NCBI GenBank assembly: GCA_026075535.2
Contig: AP026543.1
Coordinates: 7,936,001 to 8,000,000, forward strand
Direction of reading: 5' to 3'
DNA: 64,000 nt
DNA from: Tricholoma matsutake
Taxonomy: Eukaryota; Basidiomycota; Agaricomycetes; Agaricales; Tricholomataceae
Positions 1-10,418 of the stretch are shown here, piece by piece. The notes below the pieces were generated by a model. It was given only the letters and a program-made list of their open reading frames with translations. It was not told where the DNA came from and made no database searches. A program made the translations under genes and the position numbers. Each line of letters opens with the position of its first letter. The first letter of the stretch is position 1.

Positions 1-165
1 TCATAAAACATAGTCATATTCATAAAGGCATACTAACATAGAGTAAGAGCAATCATAACTACTGCAGGACATATGCTATTACCATGTAAGTTGTGAGTTG
101 CAACAAGACGTGATGGGCCCCAGGCCATTTAAGCTTGCATCTGCTCCTGCTCTCCCTGCTTGTTC

Positions 166-221
166 TCCTCCTCCTCCTCCTCCTCCTCCTCCTCCTCCTC
201 CTCCTCCTCCTCCTCCTCCTC
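166..221. repeat. (CTC)n trinucleotide microsatellite
   Basis: About 18 uninterrupted CTC/TCC units. Read on the minus strand they encode the glutamate run at the C-terminus of the broken gene that overlaps it. Confidence 0.95.
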
Positions 222-916
222 GCCATCTTCAAGGGCCACCAATTCTGTGGCTGTCGGAAGCTTATACAAAGCCCGAACACAGTTCCCATACTTCTTCATG
301 AAAGCGCGTCGGGGCATGTCCTTCCAATCAGGATCAGAGTCAGTCGAAAGACAATCACTCTTCAGAGGAAGTGCAATTGGGGCCGTGGCATAGCAAGCAC
401 GATTCCTGAGCGACATCGCGTTGAAAAAGGCAGGATCAAACCAATCCAAAGGACAATCCACAGGTACTTGGGTGGAAATTTGGCTCTCGAGATTCTCAGG
501 ATGTGGGATGCGAGGCTCCTCACGCCTCCTGCTCCCGTGGAAAAGAGGGTTCCCTGCTTTGCAGCTATTGTCGATGTGGTGCAGAAAGTCAGTGATGTGG
601 GGATTGCGTGCTTGCTTCCTCATAATGAAGAAACCACCATCAGGGTTCCTCTCATCATCAGACGTGCACTCATATGAACCAGCTAGAGGCCTGATATGCT
701 GGTTCCAGCCATGGTCCTTCAGATAAGTGTGGCGCTTGAGAGTAAGCTAGAGCGAAATTTAGTGATTCAAGTCTGAAAGATAAAAATAACTTGAAAACAG
801 TACCAATTGGCGGTTCTTGTATGCTTTGTTCTCCTCAACACCTCGATGGACACTGCCCTTCTCTTTTGCCTCCTTTGCTGCAAGCTTCTTCATATAACCC
901 CACATGAAATTGCGAT

Positions 917-1261
917 TAGTGATGTGCAGGGCCCGGCCTGTGACAAAGCCTGTGACAAAGCCTGCAAAAGTCCGACTGCTGTGATGCAGCCATGGTCACC
1001 AGCTGGTCCAAAATGTGACAAATTCTGAATCAGGCTGATTGGCTGAGTCCGAATCCAAAACTAAATATTGAGAAATGTTGATTTAAAATTTCCATGTTTG
1101 GTATTTTTAAGATTTTCTTCCGGATTCATCATCAGCATCAATAAACAAGCCTAAATATGGTTTTACTTTTTGTGTCTAGCAGGAGTTGCCACTGCCAGAG
1201 CATTTGGGCTTTCCAGGGCTTGTGACAGGCCTGTGACCAAGCCGGGCCCTGCACATCACTA
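917..1261. mobile_element. hAT-like MITE, 345 bp
   Basis: The ends are inverted repeats: TAGTGATGTGCAGGGCCCGG at the left and its reverse complement at the right. Imperfect GCCTGTGAC/GTCACAGGC-type repeats extend the pairing inward. The element is flanked by ATTGCGAT (909-916) and ATTGCAAT (1262-1269), an 8-bp target duplication with one mismatch. A TAGNG start plus an 8-bp duplication is the signature of the hAT superfamily. There is no room for a transposase, so it is a non-autonomous MITE. Removing the element with one target copy rejoins the minus-strand frame of the gene it sits in. Confidence 0.8.
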
Positions 1262-1979
1262 ATTGCAATATAATTTCTTGAGGACAGGTCTATTCTGGAG
1301 GTAAGCAAGATTCGGAGCAAGATGTTGGTAAGCAAATGTAGTAGCAGCCTGCTCAAAAGTCCAGATAGCGATTGACTCAAGGGCTCCATTATACAACAAA
1401 GTGTGTGTGCCACCAAGAAGATCGGGGCACCATGCTGGTAGAACAAATGAGTGAACCTTCGAAAAGATCAATCGAAGATCATGCTCCGGGATGCGAGCAA
1501 TATTGAGGGCAATATTTGAGTCTGGCACCACATTGCATCACCTGCAAAGCTCTATGATTGCACCAAGTGCTGCTTTATCTGTTGCTTGAAACTGGGCATT
1601 GTGGGTATTGCCTTTGAGCAAAGCATTTATTTTGCCAGCAGAGGGGAAACATTGTGAAAAGGTGTTTAAGGTATGAATATCAGGGGCCTCAGGAACTGAT
1701 GTGTTGGTTACGGCACCCATTAAGACACGAAGGTGCATCTCAAGGGCAAGCTGGGTTGTACCATGTCAGAGTTCAGGATAAAATCAGAATAGTCAAAGAA
1801 ACACGCACTTTAATTTGACTGGCATCATCAGGTATATCTATCTTCTTCAGATGATGAATATCTTCTTTCACACTCCTCTCCCCTTCCCCAGGAACAAAGC
1901 CCTTTGCCCACAGACACTTTGATGCAGTTGATTCAGATGCTTGGGGTCTCTTGTGTCCAGAAGACCTTGATGGTGGCAT

Positions 1980-2616
1980 AGCTGGGACAGTAAAGAGGAC
2001 CTATTGACCAGAAGGTGAGGAAGATATGTCGATGTAAGAAGACAAAGAACAAATGTCGTGCATGAGGCTTCAGATCCATATAGTCACCTGACTAAATGAG
2101 TCTTGACACGATGCGACTAAGATCACCTGATGAGATGATATTCTGCACCGTCGAATGATTACAAATTATTATTACCAGCACAGAAATTGTATGCAATCTT
2201 TGCCAATAAAACACCTTTTTTGGGCAATGGCTTATGTCAGTTGTCTCGAAGCCTTGTGGCCAGATCAGTGTCATGTGACTGTCTACTGGAGATATGCACA
2301 TCATTGCTAGATGATCTGCCAAAGACATGAGATGAACTCATGTCATCACAACATGAGCTGGAAAATGCCTCCGGTGTGGCTTGAGAGTGGCACATGGTAA
2401 GCAGTACTCTACTGCAACTGTATTGTAAATCTCAATAGCTCCATAGTCATTGCCTTATATTTCAAAATCAGCAGGAAGCATGGAAAACATGGATCGATCA
2501 TGGAAGCCTCAAACATTGGTGCAGTGTCATATATTGCTCTACAACTCTTCAGATTCATGCATGGGCACCAATTCTGACACATCCTAAAGTCACTTTTCAT
2601 CTGCAAACAAAACAGT
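1980..2616. other. Gene-free stretch in transposon island
   Basis: Only short frames without recognisable similarity. I see no RNA gene, terminal repeat or regulatory motif I can defend. It may hold decayed upstream sequence of the broken minus-strand gene. Confidence 0.4.
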
Positions 2617-2766
2617 TTGCCTTGCTGCCATCAATGTTATTCCTTTGCTTGCTCTCTGTCTCCCCAAAGGCACACTCAATATTCAGCACTCTTGAACTCA
2701 CCACAGGAAGATAGTGATCAATTTAATACTCATGACAAAGGTACTGTAAAGTTCAAGGATGCAATG

Positions 2767-3364
2767 CACTGGGTGCAGGGCACAATACCCCTGATGGGGT
2801 ATTATGTAAGTATCTTGGAAGTATTCCTAATACTGTCAAGATACTAGCCCAGAAGTATGTTGCAAGTATGCTGATTGTTGATTACCATACCTCCACATTA
2901 GTAACTTGTGCATATTGTAACTGTATTCTGAATGTCTTGGCTGAAAAATAATACAATATCTATCACAATAATATTAAGATACTTCTAATGGAGTATTGAA
3001 GTTAAAGATCAAAATATTTTTCAAGTACTGAGAAGGCAGTAACTTGGTAGTATTGAGGTAATTTCTTCAGTACTACCAAGATACTATCTACAATACTATC
3101 AAGATGATCTCACAATACTTTGCTTGGGATATGTTAGGAATATGATGGAAAAGATCTAGAAAACCTCTGTGTCAGTATGCTTGAAATATCATGGAAGTAC
3201 ACAAACAAAAAGAGTAGTCATGCACCCCATACCTTCACCATACTAAAGGCAGGGAATATTGGAAGTATTGAAGTGTTGTTTATTGAATACTGTGAAACTA
3301 CTCTATGGGAAGTATATAAGAAGAAATTTGATAAATTGGGAAAGTATTATTAGCAAATGTCTGC
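2767..3364 (+). repeat. Left unique arm of the palindrome
   Basis: Pairs with 5991-6641 in inverted orientation with few mismatches and small indels. Paired coordinates sum to 9398-9408 along the arm, so about 10 bp of indel separates the copies. AT-rich, with repeated AGTATT/AATACT motifs. No coding potential is believed. Confidence 0.85.
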
Positions 3365-5990
3365 ACATGCAGGTCTGCTGTTGCAAGTATCTACTTCCAT
3401 GTCTGAGTACCTACATGTCCACTGGCAGGTATCTACTCAGGTACTCACTTGCACATCCAAGTTGTATGTCCAAGTACTTACTCAAGTACTATTTGAGTAC
3501 TGACTAGTACTTGCCAGTGCATATCCAAGTACTTACTCAAGTATCTACTGGAACCTATTCAAGTTTGAGTACTTACTTGTATATCCAAGTACCTACTTGA
3601 CTGTCCAGGTATCTAATCAGGTACTTACATTCATCCAAGTTGTATGTCCAAGTACTTACTCAAGTACCTACTTGCACCTATTTGAGTACTTACTTGCATA
3701 TCCAAATACCTACTTTATATCTACCTGCATGTTCAGGTATCTACTCAAGTACTCACTTGCATATCCAAGTACTTACTCAAGTACCTACTGTTACCATATA
3801 TTCAAGTACCTGCTGGTACCTATTTTTGTGTGTCCAGGTATGTACTCAAGTACCACTTGCACATCCAAGTTGTACATCCAAGTACTTACTCAGGTACCTA
3901 GTACTGGCACCTATTGGAGCACTTACCTGCACATCCTGGTACTTACTCAAGTACCTACTGTTACCTATTTGAGTTTTTACTTGTATATCGAAGTACCTAC
4001 TTGATATATACTTGTGTGCCCAGGTATCTTCTCGAGTACTTACTTGCACATCCAAGTTGTACATTCAAGTACTTACTCAGGTACCTAGTACTGGCACCTT
4101 ATCCAAGTACTTACTCAAGTACCTACTGATACATATTTGGGTACTTACTTTCATGTTCAAGTTGTATGTCCAAGTACTTTCTAAATTACCTATTAATTAG
4201 GTATCTGGATATCCAAGATAGTTACTTAAATAGGTACTTTGTCATGGATGTAGTTACTAGTACTCAGATATGTACTCAGACATTCAAGTAAGTACTCAAG
4301 TAAATACCTGGTCATGGAAGAAGGTACTAGTACTCAGATATGCAAGTAGGTCAAGATGGTACTCAAATAGGTACTTCAGGAAGTGCTTGGATGTACAACT
4401 TGGATGTGCAAGTAAGTACTTGAGTAGATACCTGGACACACAAGTATATATCAAGTAGGTACTTTGATATACAAGTAAGGACTCAAATAGGTAACACCAG
4501 GTACTTGAGTAAGTACCAGGATGTGCAGGTGAGTACTCCAATCGGTGCCAGCACTAGGTATCTGAGTAAGTACTTGAATGTACAACTTGGATGTGCAAGT
4601 AAGATACCTGGACACACAAGTATATATCAAGTAGGTACTTCGATATACAAGTAAAGACTCAAATAGGTAACAGTAGGTACTTGAGTAAGTACCAGGATGT
4701 GCAGGTAAGTGCTCCAATAGGTGCCAGTACTAGGTACCTGAGTAAGTACTTGGATGTACAACTTGGATGTGCAAGTGGTACTTGAGTACATACCTGGACA
4801 CACAAAAATAGGTACCAGCAGGTACTTGAATATATGGTAACAGTAGGTACTTGAGTAAGTACTTGGATATGCAAGTGAGTACTTGAGTAGATACCTGAAC
4901 ATGCAGGTAGATATAAAGTAGGTATTTGGATATGCAAGTAAGTACTCAAATAGGTGCAAGTAGGTACTTGAGTAAGTACTTGGACATACAACTTGGATGA
5001 ATGTAAGTACCTGAGTAGATACCTGGACAGTCAAGTAGGTACTTGGATATACAAGTAAGTACTCAAACTTGAATAGGTTCCAGTAGATACTTGAGTAAGT
5101 ACTTGGATATGCAAGTGGTAGGTACTTGGATATACAAATAAGTACTCCAATAGGTACCAGCATGTACTTGAGTAAGTACTCGGATATAGTAACAGCAGGT
5201 ACTTGAGTAAGTACTTGGATGTGCAAGTAAGTACTTGAGTAGATACCTGGACCCACAAGTATATATCAAGTAGGTACTTTGATATACAAGTAAGGTAACA
5301 GGAGGTACTTGAATAAGTACCAGGATGTGCAGGTGAGTACTCCAATAGGTGCCAGTACTAGGTACCTGAGTAAGTACTTGGATGTACAACTTGGATGTGC
5401 AAGTGGTACTTGAGTACATACCTGGACACACAAGTAGATATCAAGTAGGTACTTGGATATACAAGAAAGTACTCATATAGATACTAAGTAGGCACTGCTT
5501 GGACATACAAGTAAATACTCAAATAACCACTGGTAGGTACTTGGATATACAAATAAGTACTCAAATAGGTACCAGCAGGTACTTGAGTAAATACTTGGAT
5601 ATGATAACAGTGGGTACTTGAGTAAGTACTTGGATGTGCAAGTGAGTACTTGAGTAGATACCTGAACATGCAGGTAGATATAAAGTAGGTATTTGGATAT
5701 GCAAGTAAGTACTCAAATAGGTGCAAGTAGGTACTTGAGTAAGTACTTGGACATACAACTTGGATGAATGTAAGTACCTGATTAGATACCTGGACAGTCA
5801 AGTAGGTACTTGGATATACAAGTAAGTACTCAAACTTGAATAGGTTCCAGTAGATACTTGAGTAAGTACTTGGATATGCACTGGCAAGTACTAGTCAGTA
5901 CTCAAATAGTACTTGAGTAAGTACTTGGACATACAACTTGGATGTGCAAGTGAGTACCTGAGTAGATACCTGCCAGTGGACATGTAGGTA
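3365..5990. repeat. Degenerate CAAGTA/TACTTG tandem array with orientation switch
   Basis: From about 3365 to 4200 the motif reads CAAGTACTTACTCAAGTACC with variants. From about 4200 to 5990 the complementary form AGTAAGTACTTG dominates. The right portion contains an extra copy of a block: segments at 4659-4991 and 5561-5758 both match left-arm sequence beginning at 3640, with an offset of about 767 bp between the right-hand copies. Translations give endless S/T/Y/L/Q-rich frames, which are repeat artefacts rather than genes. Confidence 0.85.
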
Positions 5991-6641
5991 CTCAGACATG
6001 GAAGTAGATACTTGCAACAGCAGACCTGCATGTGCAGACATTTGCTAATAATACTTTCCCAATTTATCAAATTTCTTCTTATATACTTCCCATAGAGTAG
6101 TTTCACAGTATTCAATAAACAACACTTCAATACTTCCAATATTCCCTGCCTTTAGTATGGTGAAGGTATGGGGTGCATGACTACTCTTTTTGTTTGTGTA
6201 CTTCCATGATATTTCAAGCATACTGACACAGAGGTTTTCTAGATCTTTTCCATCATATTCCTAACATATCCCAAGCAAAGTATTGTGATATCATCTTGAT
6301 AGTATTGTAGATAGTATCTTGGTAGTACTGAAGAAATCACCTCAATACCACCAAGTTACTGCCTTCTCAGTACTTGAAATTTTTTTTGATCTTTAACTTC
6401 AATACTCCATTAGAAGTATCTTAATATTATTGTGATAGTAGGGAGGAAATATTGTATTATTTCTCAGCCAAGACATTCAGAATACAGTTACAATATGTAC
6501 AAGTTACTAATGTGGAGGTATGGTAATCAACAATCAGCATACTTGCAACATACTTCTGGGCTAGTATCTTGACAGTATTAGGAATACTTCCAAGATACTT
6601 ACATAATACCCCATCAGGGGTATTGTGCCCTGCACCCAGTG
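5991..6641 (-). repeat. Right unique arm of the palindrome
   Basis: Reverse complement of the left arm. It ends in the CCCAGTG terminus. A short insertion near 6437-6448 distinguishes it from the left copy. Confidence 0.85.
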
Positions 6642-6719
6642 ATGAAGTTGTCAAGGAAGAGAGGAAAGGGAGCAGAAACCATAAATGATGAGCTTGAGGA
6701 AGATCAATTAGAGCTATAG

Positions 6720-8170
6720 CTACTCTACTAGCATCTCACTTTGTTTCAGCCTTCCATAACATAGTTTCTGTTCCTTTCTTGCATCCTGACATCCATCTGG
6801 ACATTTCTAGAGGTTTTTGCAGCCTCTGCACAAAATTCTGGCTTTCTGGGAGGCGGTTTCTGTAATTTGGGCCCCAAAAATGTCAGACAAGCTTTCAAAA
6901 AAATTGAAACAGCTAGTTTCAATCCAGACAAATTTACCAAAAGTTGTCCAGACAAAAATCATGAAATTTTGACATTTTGGTAACTGCCTTAGAGGGTATT
7001 ATCCAGGGTCCTATTCAAACCTGCCTATACCTCACACAACACAAAGCTACACAATCATTGACATGCCAGTTCCAATCCTGTGTTCTCTGAGTCCTGATAA
7101 CTTGAACAACATCCCATTCCTGTTTGCACTGGTTATACTTAGCAAGCAGTTCCTGACTTAAAGCCTTGGGTTGATATTGAGTGCACACATGAAATAAGCT
7201 GAACATTCCATTCCAGCATGATGCCACCTGAAATGTGTTCAGCTTGCTGCATTAACAAGTTCAACATGAAACACTTGTCTCCAACGCTGACCAGTCTGGC
7301 CTATGAGCTGCACAGCATGACCATCGAAATTTGATGAGCACACATACCAACGATGAGTCAGCAACACCAATGCCACTGCTCACTGCCCCAGTTCCTTACT
7401 CTACAGCACTAGGACTTAGATGTAATTTTATTCTATACATTATTAAGTAGTACAAATACACAATATTCAAGGGTCTGTAGGCATACAATTTCCTACCATC
7501 GAGTCACATTCCTGTTTGGGCTCGCTTGAAGCCCGCTTGAAGGGGATTTTTGTCGATTTGGGTGGTTGCAAATATGCGCTATTCTGCAGTTTTAATGGCT
7601 ACATATTATATAATTATATTATCCTAATATAGCAAGTCATGTATCCTAATATGGTAGTCCGGCAATCTTGGGATGGTCAAAAATAATACTTAACTCAGTC
7701 AGTTTTGAGTTTCGTTCGCTCTAGCCAATCTTTTGCTATTCATAAATGGAGCATTTTGGCTAAATGAATAAGAAAAAGGACCAGAACTGCGGGCCGAGTT
7801 TCCGTAGCGGTGACTAGGTGACGCGCTCCATATGATCTACTTGGTGGTCGGGACACGGGGTTAGGAATGTATGTTTTGCACAAACGCCGAAGTTACCATA
7901 AGCTGTACACCATCCGATGGATGCGCAAGTCCGACCTAAACAAATGAGATGTAAATCAAGTGGATATTACGGACCGACGATTGGGGCTGACGAACGACTG
8001 GCAAACGCAATGAATGGTAAATAAATGGAGCATGCATAGCGCCTTGGGTTGGGCCGAACACCCGACAGGCGTAGTTGTTGCTGATTGTGGGAAAGGTGGT
8101 GCTTGGCAACGGGGGAAAAGTTCTCACGGGTAGAGTGGCACACCTTGACCTTCTCACCCAATTCTCACCC
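6720..8170. other. Gene-free stretch between transposon island and the RGS gene
   Basis: A few short minus-strand frames (near 6746-6955 and 7015-7227) have no recognisable similarity. Composition changes near 7500-7700 from the AT-rich island to ordinary flanking DNA. I see no RNA gene here. Confidence 0.4.
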
Positions 8171-8180
8171 AGAGTTCTTC

Positions 8181-8270
8181 ACTCCTCCTCGATCCTCTCC
8201 CCGTCTTCCTCTTTCTTTCTTCCTTTCATACATTCATCTTTCCTTTCGTATCCCTTTCTCTTTGCTACAC
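8181..8270 (+). promoter_or_regulatory. Pyrimidine-rich leader of the RGS gene
   Basis: About 90 bases of nearly continuous C/T (CTCCTCGATCCTCTCCCCG and onward) end directly before the chosen ATG. CT-rich tracts just upstream of start codons are common around fungal transcription starts, so this is the likely core promoter or 5' leader. Confidence 0.4.
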
Positions 8271-10418
8271 ATGCCTTCAGATACAGATCCACAGCCCTCT
8301 TCCTCTCATATGATGAAGACGACACAACGCGGCAGACCCTTTCTCAAGGTCTCTTCTCTTCTTCTCTCTTCTTCTTCTTTCTTATTCTTCTCTCTTACAG
8401 GATACACTTGACCTTTTTGCAACCTTAATTGTCTCCCTGGAACTATTCCCTCACAAGCAGTTTTTCCGTACTTTCCCTAATTCATTTTCAACGTTTGTCT
8501 TTTTTGCCTTCATTACCCTTGATTTGCCAATTTATCTCCTTTCTAGTGATGAAGCGGCACAGAATCTCGCTTCGCTCAAGTTCTCGCAATCTAATCGTGG
8601 GCCGGATCCCAGAGAACCCTCGCGAGTGGTAACGACAACGACGACAACGACTTTCTCCATGACCCGCGAAATGGCAAAGGCGATGAGCCAGCATTTCATG
8701 GATGCACGTTTAATCGAGAATGCCGCAGACCCAGCCTCAAACCTCTTCAAAGACCGAGGAGTCTATGTCTTGACCCCAAAGGGCCTTCACGTCCTTGAAC
8801 GTTTCATCAGCAAGAACGGAATCAATGCCGATCACCTCCAACAGGTCTTCGTATCACAACCCATCTGTATAAAGCTCCTTCACCTTGAGCGACGCTCTGT
8901 AGACGACGAAATCATCGTCTCACAGTCTGTCATTAACGCACTCTTCCGCCGCTTTGTGGGTCGTCAGCCGAACCTTTCCCTTCAGCCAAATGCACAACTG
9001 GACGCCTTCCAACGGTACAATGAACGGTCCAAGGGTATTACATTGATAGAGGTCACCGAGAAGGCCCAGCCCCTTCAAGGAAAGCCGCACCAGGTCCATA
9101 AGTTCTGCTTCGGTGCTGTCACCGCTTTGGAGTGGCTTTGCGATTTTACCTCTGTTGTGGGTCGCGAGGAAGCAGCCGAAATGGCCGCCCAATTCGTCCG
9201 CTTCAGTCTTATCGCCTTGGTAAGCGATAAACGGAAAAACAACGATTCTGCCATCATCTTCACCGTTCGTGGGACAGCCCCAGGCGGCAACTCGCCTGTT
9301 AGCGTACGTTCCTCTCATATTGTCAGTGACTAGCATCTAACTAATATCAGCAACACGGCGAATTCCGTTGCACCGCTAAGGCTATCTACAAGATAACTGA
9401 CGAAGGCCGTCGCATCGCTCACTGGGACGGTTCACGTCCACTAGGTGCTCAGGACTCCCCCAATGCATCATCGTCCAGCCTCACAGGAGATCGTGCGTCT
9501 CTGGATGATTCAGTGGAGAATGGTATAGATAAGAAACCAAGCTCGGACACGAAGCTCCATCGAAGGATATCGATGGCAGAGAAGCTGAACGCTAGTTATG
9601 AGGCTTCAGGGGGGAAGGGCAAGGAGAGTAACACAGACCGTCTTTGGTATATCCTGGAGGAGCCGGCTCTGAGATCACTATTCCGGGAGTTCCTGCGAGG
9701 CAACTTCTGCGAAGAGAACTTATCGTTCTGGTTAGATGTCCAGGACTTCAAGAAGAAGTTCAACATCACTTCGAGTGCGATGGCCGTTAACCCTACGCAA
9801 CGATCAGGTACTCGGAGTACACCTGGGCAGGCTGCGATGGAGAGGCACCATGAGTCGCTCATCAACACCGCTTCTGTGATCTACCACACATATCTTGCGG
9901 CGTCAAGTCAGTGCGAGCTGAATATCGACCATGGGCTTCGGAACGAGTTAGCCAAGTACCTAGATGAGGTGGGGACGAATCTTAGAGGAAAGGCATTCCA
10001 GGGTCGCGTTGAACCGGAGCAGGCAACCTCGTTCAATGCCACCCAACTGCAGACCATGATTCGGTTGTATGAACGAATCCAAATACATGTTTTCCGTTTG
10101 ATGGCAACAGATTCTGTCCCCAAGGTAAGTCTCCGAGTTTTTCGTCATTGAATGTATCTCATTTAGTTTCAGTTTATTAAAACACCCAAGTTCCTCGCCA
10201 TGCGAAACTGGGTTGAAGATTTCGACCCGACAGAGAATGATATACACCTCCTAACATCCGGCCCTGTTGTTCCGCCTGGTCTGAGCCCGTCGGAAGAACT
10301 AGGAGGTGCCTATATGACGGTCTCCCAACAAGGCAGTGAACGAGAACATCGTCAACATGTTGCGCAAGCGACGACAGGCACTATGGCGACCTCAGGATCT
10401 GCGCCGGCGTCGCCGTAA
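8271..10418 (+). CDS. flbA: RGS-domain regulator, FlbA/Thn1 family
   Basis: Five exons (8271-8348, 8401-8492, 8547-9303, 9351-10124, 10173-10418) give 648 residues. The first exons carry RGRPFLKDTLDLFATLIVSL and the join TDEAAQNLASLKFSQSN, the conserved fungal differentiation-regulator/DEP start. A second DEP-like region follows (about 150-330). The RGS domain spans roughly 406-590 (WYILEEPALRSLFREFLRGN, SFWLDVQDFKKKF). The family accelerates GTP hydrolysis on a G-alpha subunit and so shuts off growth signalling. Aspergillus FlbA and Schizophyllum Thn1 are the models. A serine-rich linker separates DEP and RGS parts. The intron at 8493 restores a key conserved segment, which supports the start chosen at 8271. 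The family call is secure. The exact G-alpha partner is unknown. Confidence 0.93.

Larger units (their letters stand above)
129..1979 (-). pseudogene. Broken multi-exon gene with poly-glutamate tail, probably transposon-associated
   Basis: The gene reads on the minus strand from a start near 1979 (MPPSRSSGHKRP...) to a stop near 129. A first exon runs to about 1810 and a plausible short intron follows. The frame then resumes near 1740 and meets an in-frame TGA near 1535. Beyond it the same frame continues (IARIPEHDLRLIFSKVHSF) until a 345-bp MITE cuts the exon at 1261/917. On the far side the frame resumes (FMWGYMKKLAAKEAKEKG), passes another likely intron near 805-735, and ends in a run of over 20 glutamates. 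I do not recognise the family. The location in a transposon island and the composition suggest a mobile-element passenger or multicopy fungal unknown, which is inference. One nonsense codon plus one insertion argue that the copy is dead. Confidence 0.5.
2767..6641. mobile_element. Long palindromic CACTG-ended element (CACTA/EnSpm-like, non-autonomous)
   Basis: Left end CACTGGGTGCAGGGCACAAT is matched by its reverse complement at 6622-6641. Sequence just inside both ends forms a second small hairpin (AATACCCC/GGGGTATT with a 4-base loop). The arms stay complementary for roughly 600-700 bp before entering a tandem array that flips orientation near 4200. ATG lies directly outside both ends, a candidate 3-bp target duplication. 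CACTA/CACTG termini with a 3-bp duplication define the CACTA (CMC/EnSpm) superfamily. No transposase is visible, so the copy would depend on one elsewhere. Foldback-type elements are the alternative, but the termini favour CACTA. Confidence 0.65.
2617..6719 (+). pseudogene. Plus-strand reading frame split by the CACTG element
   Basis: A frame on the left (…DSDQFNTHDKGTVKFKDAM) is open up to the element boundary at 2766. The sequence after the right end (from 6645) continues in the same frame for about 24 codons (KLSRKRGKGAETINDELEED...) to a TAG near 6719, provided the element and one copy of the ATG duplication are removed. The upstream exon limit is unclear, and an acceptor-like CACAG lies just before the acidic segment. 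The product is short, charged and unrecognised. It is listed because it supports the exact insertion site, and it could be chance. Confidence 0.3.

Noticed and set aside
3365..5990. CRISPR-like array
   Set aside because: There are no unique spacers between constant repeats, only a degenerate tandem motif, and the organism is a eukaryote.
3259..6139. Many overlapping S/T/Y/L-rich open frames up to 209 codons
   Set aside because: They are translations of the short tandem repeat in several frames and on both strands, with no gene-like composition.
1..7500. LTR or LINE retrotransposon
   Set aside because: I see no reverse transcriptase, integrase or gag-like segment and no direct long terminal repeats, only inverted-repeat DNA elements.
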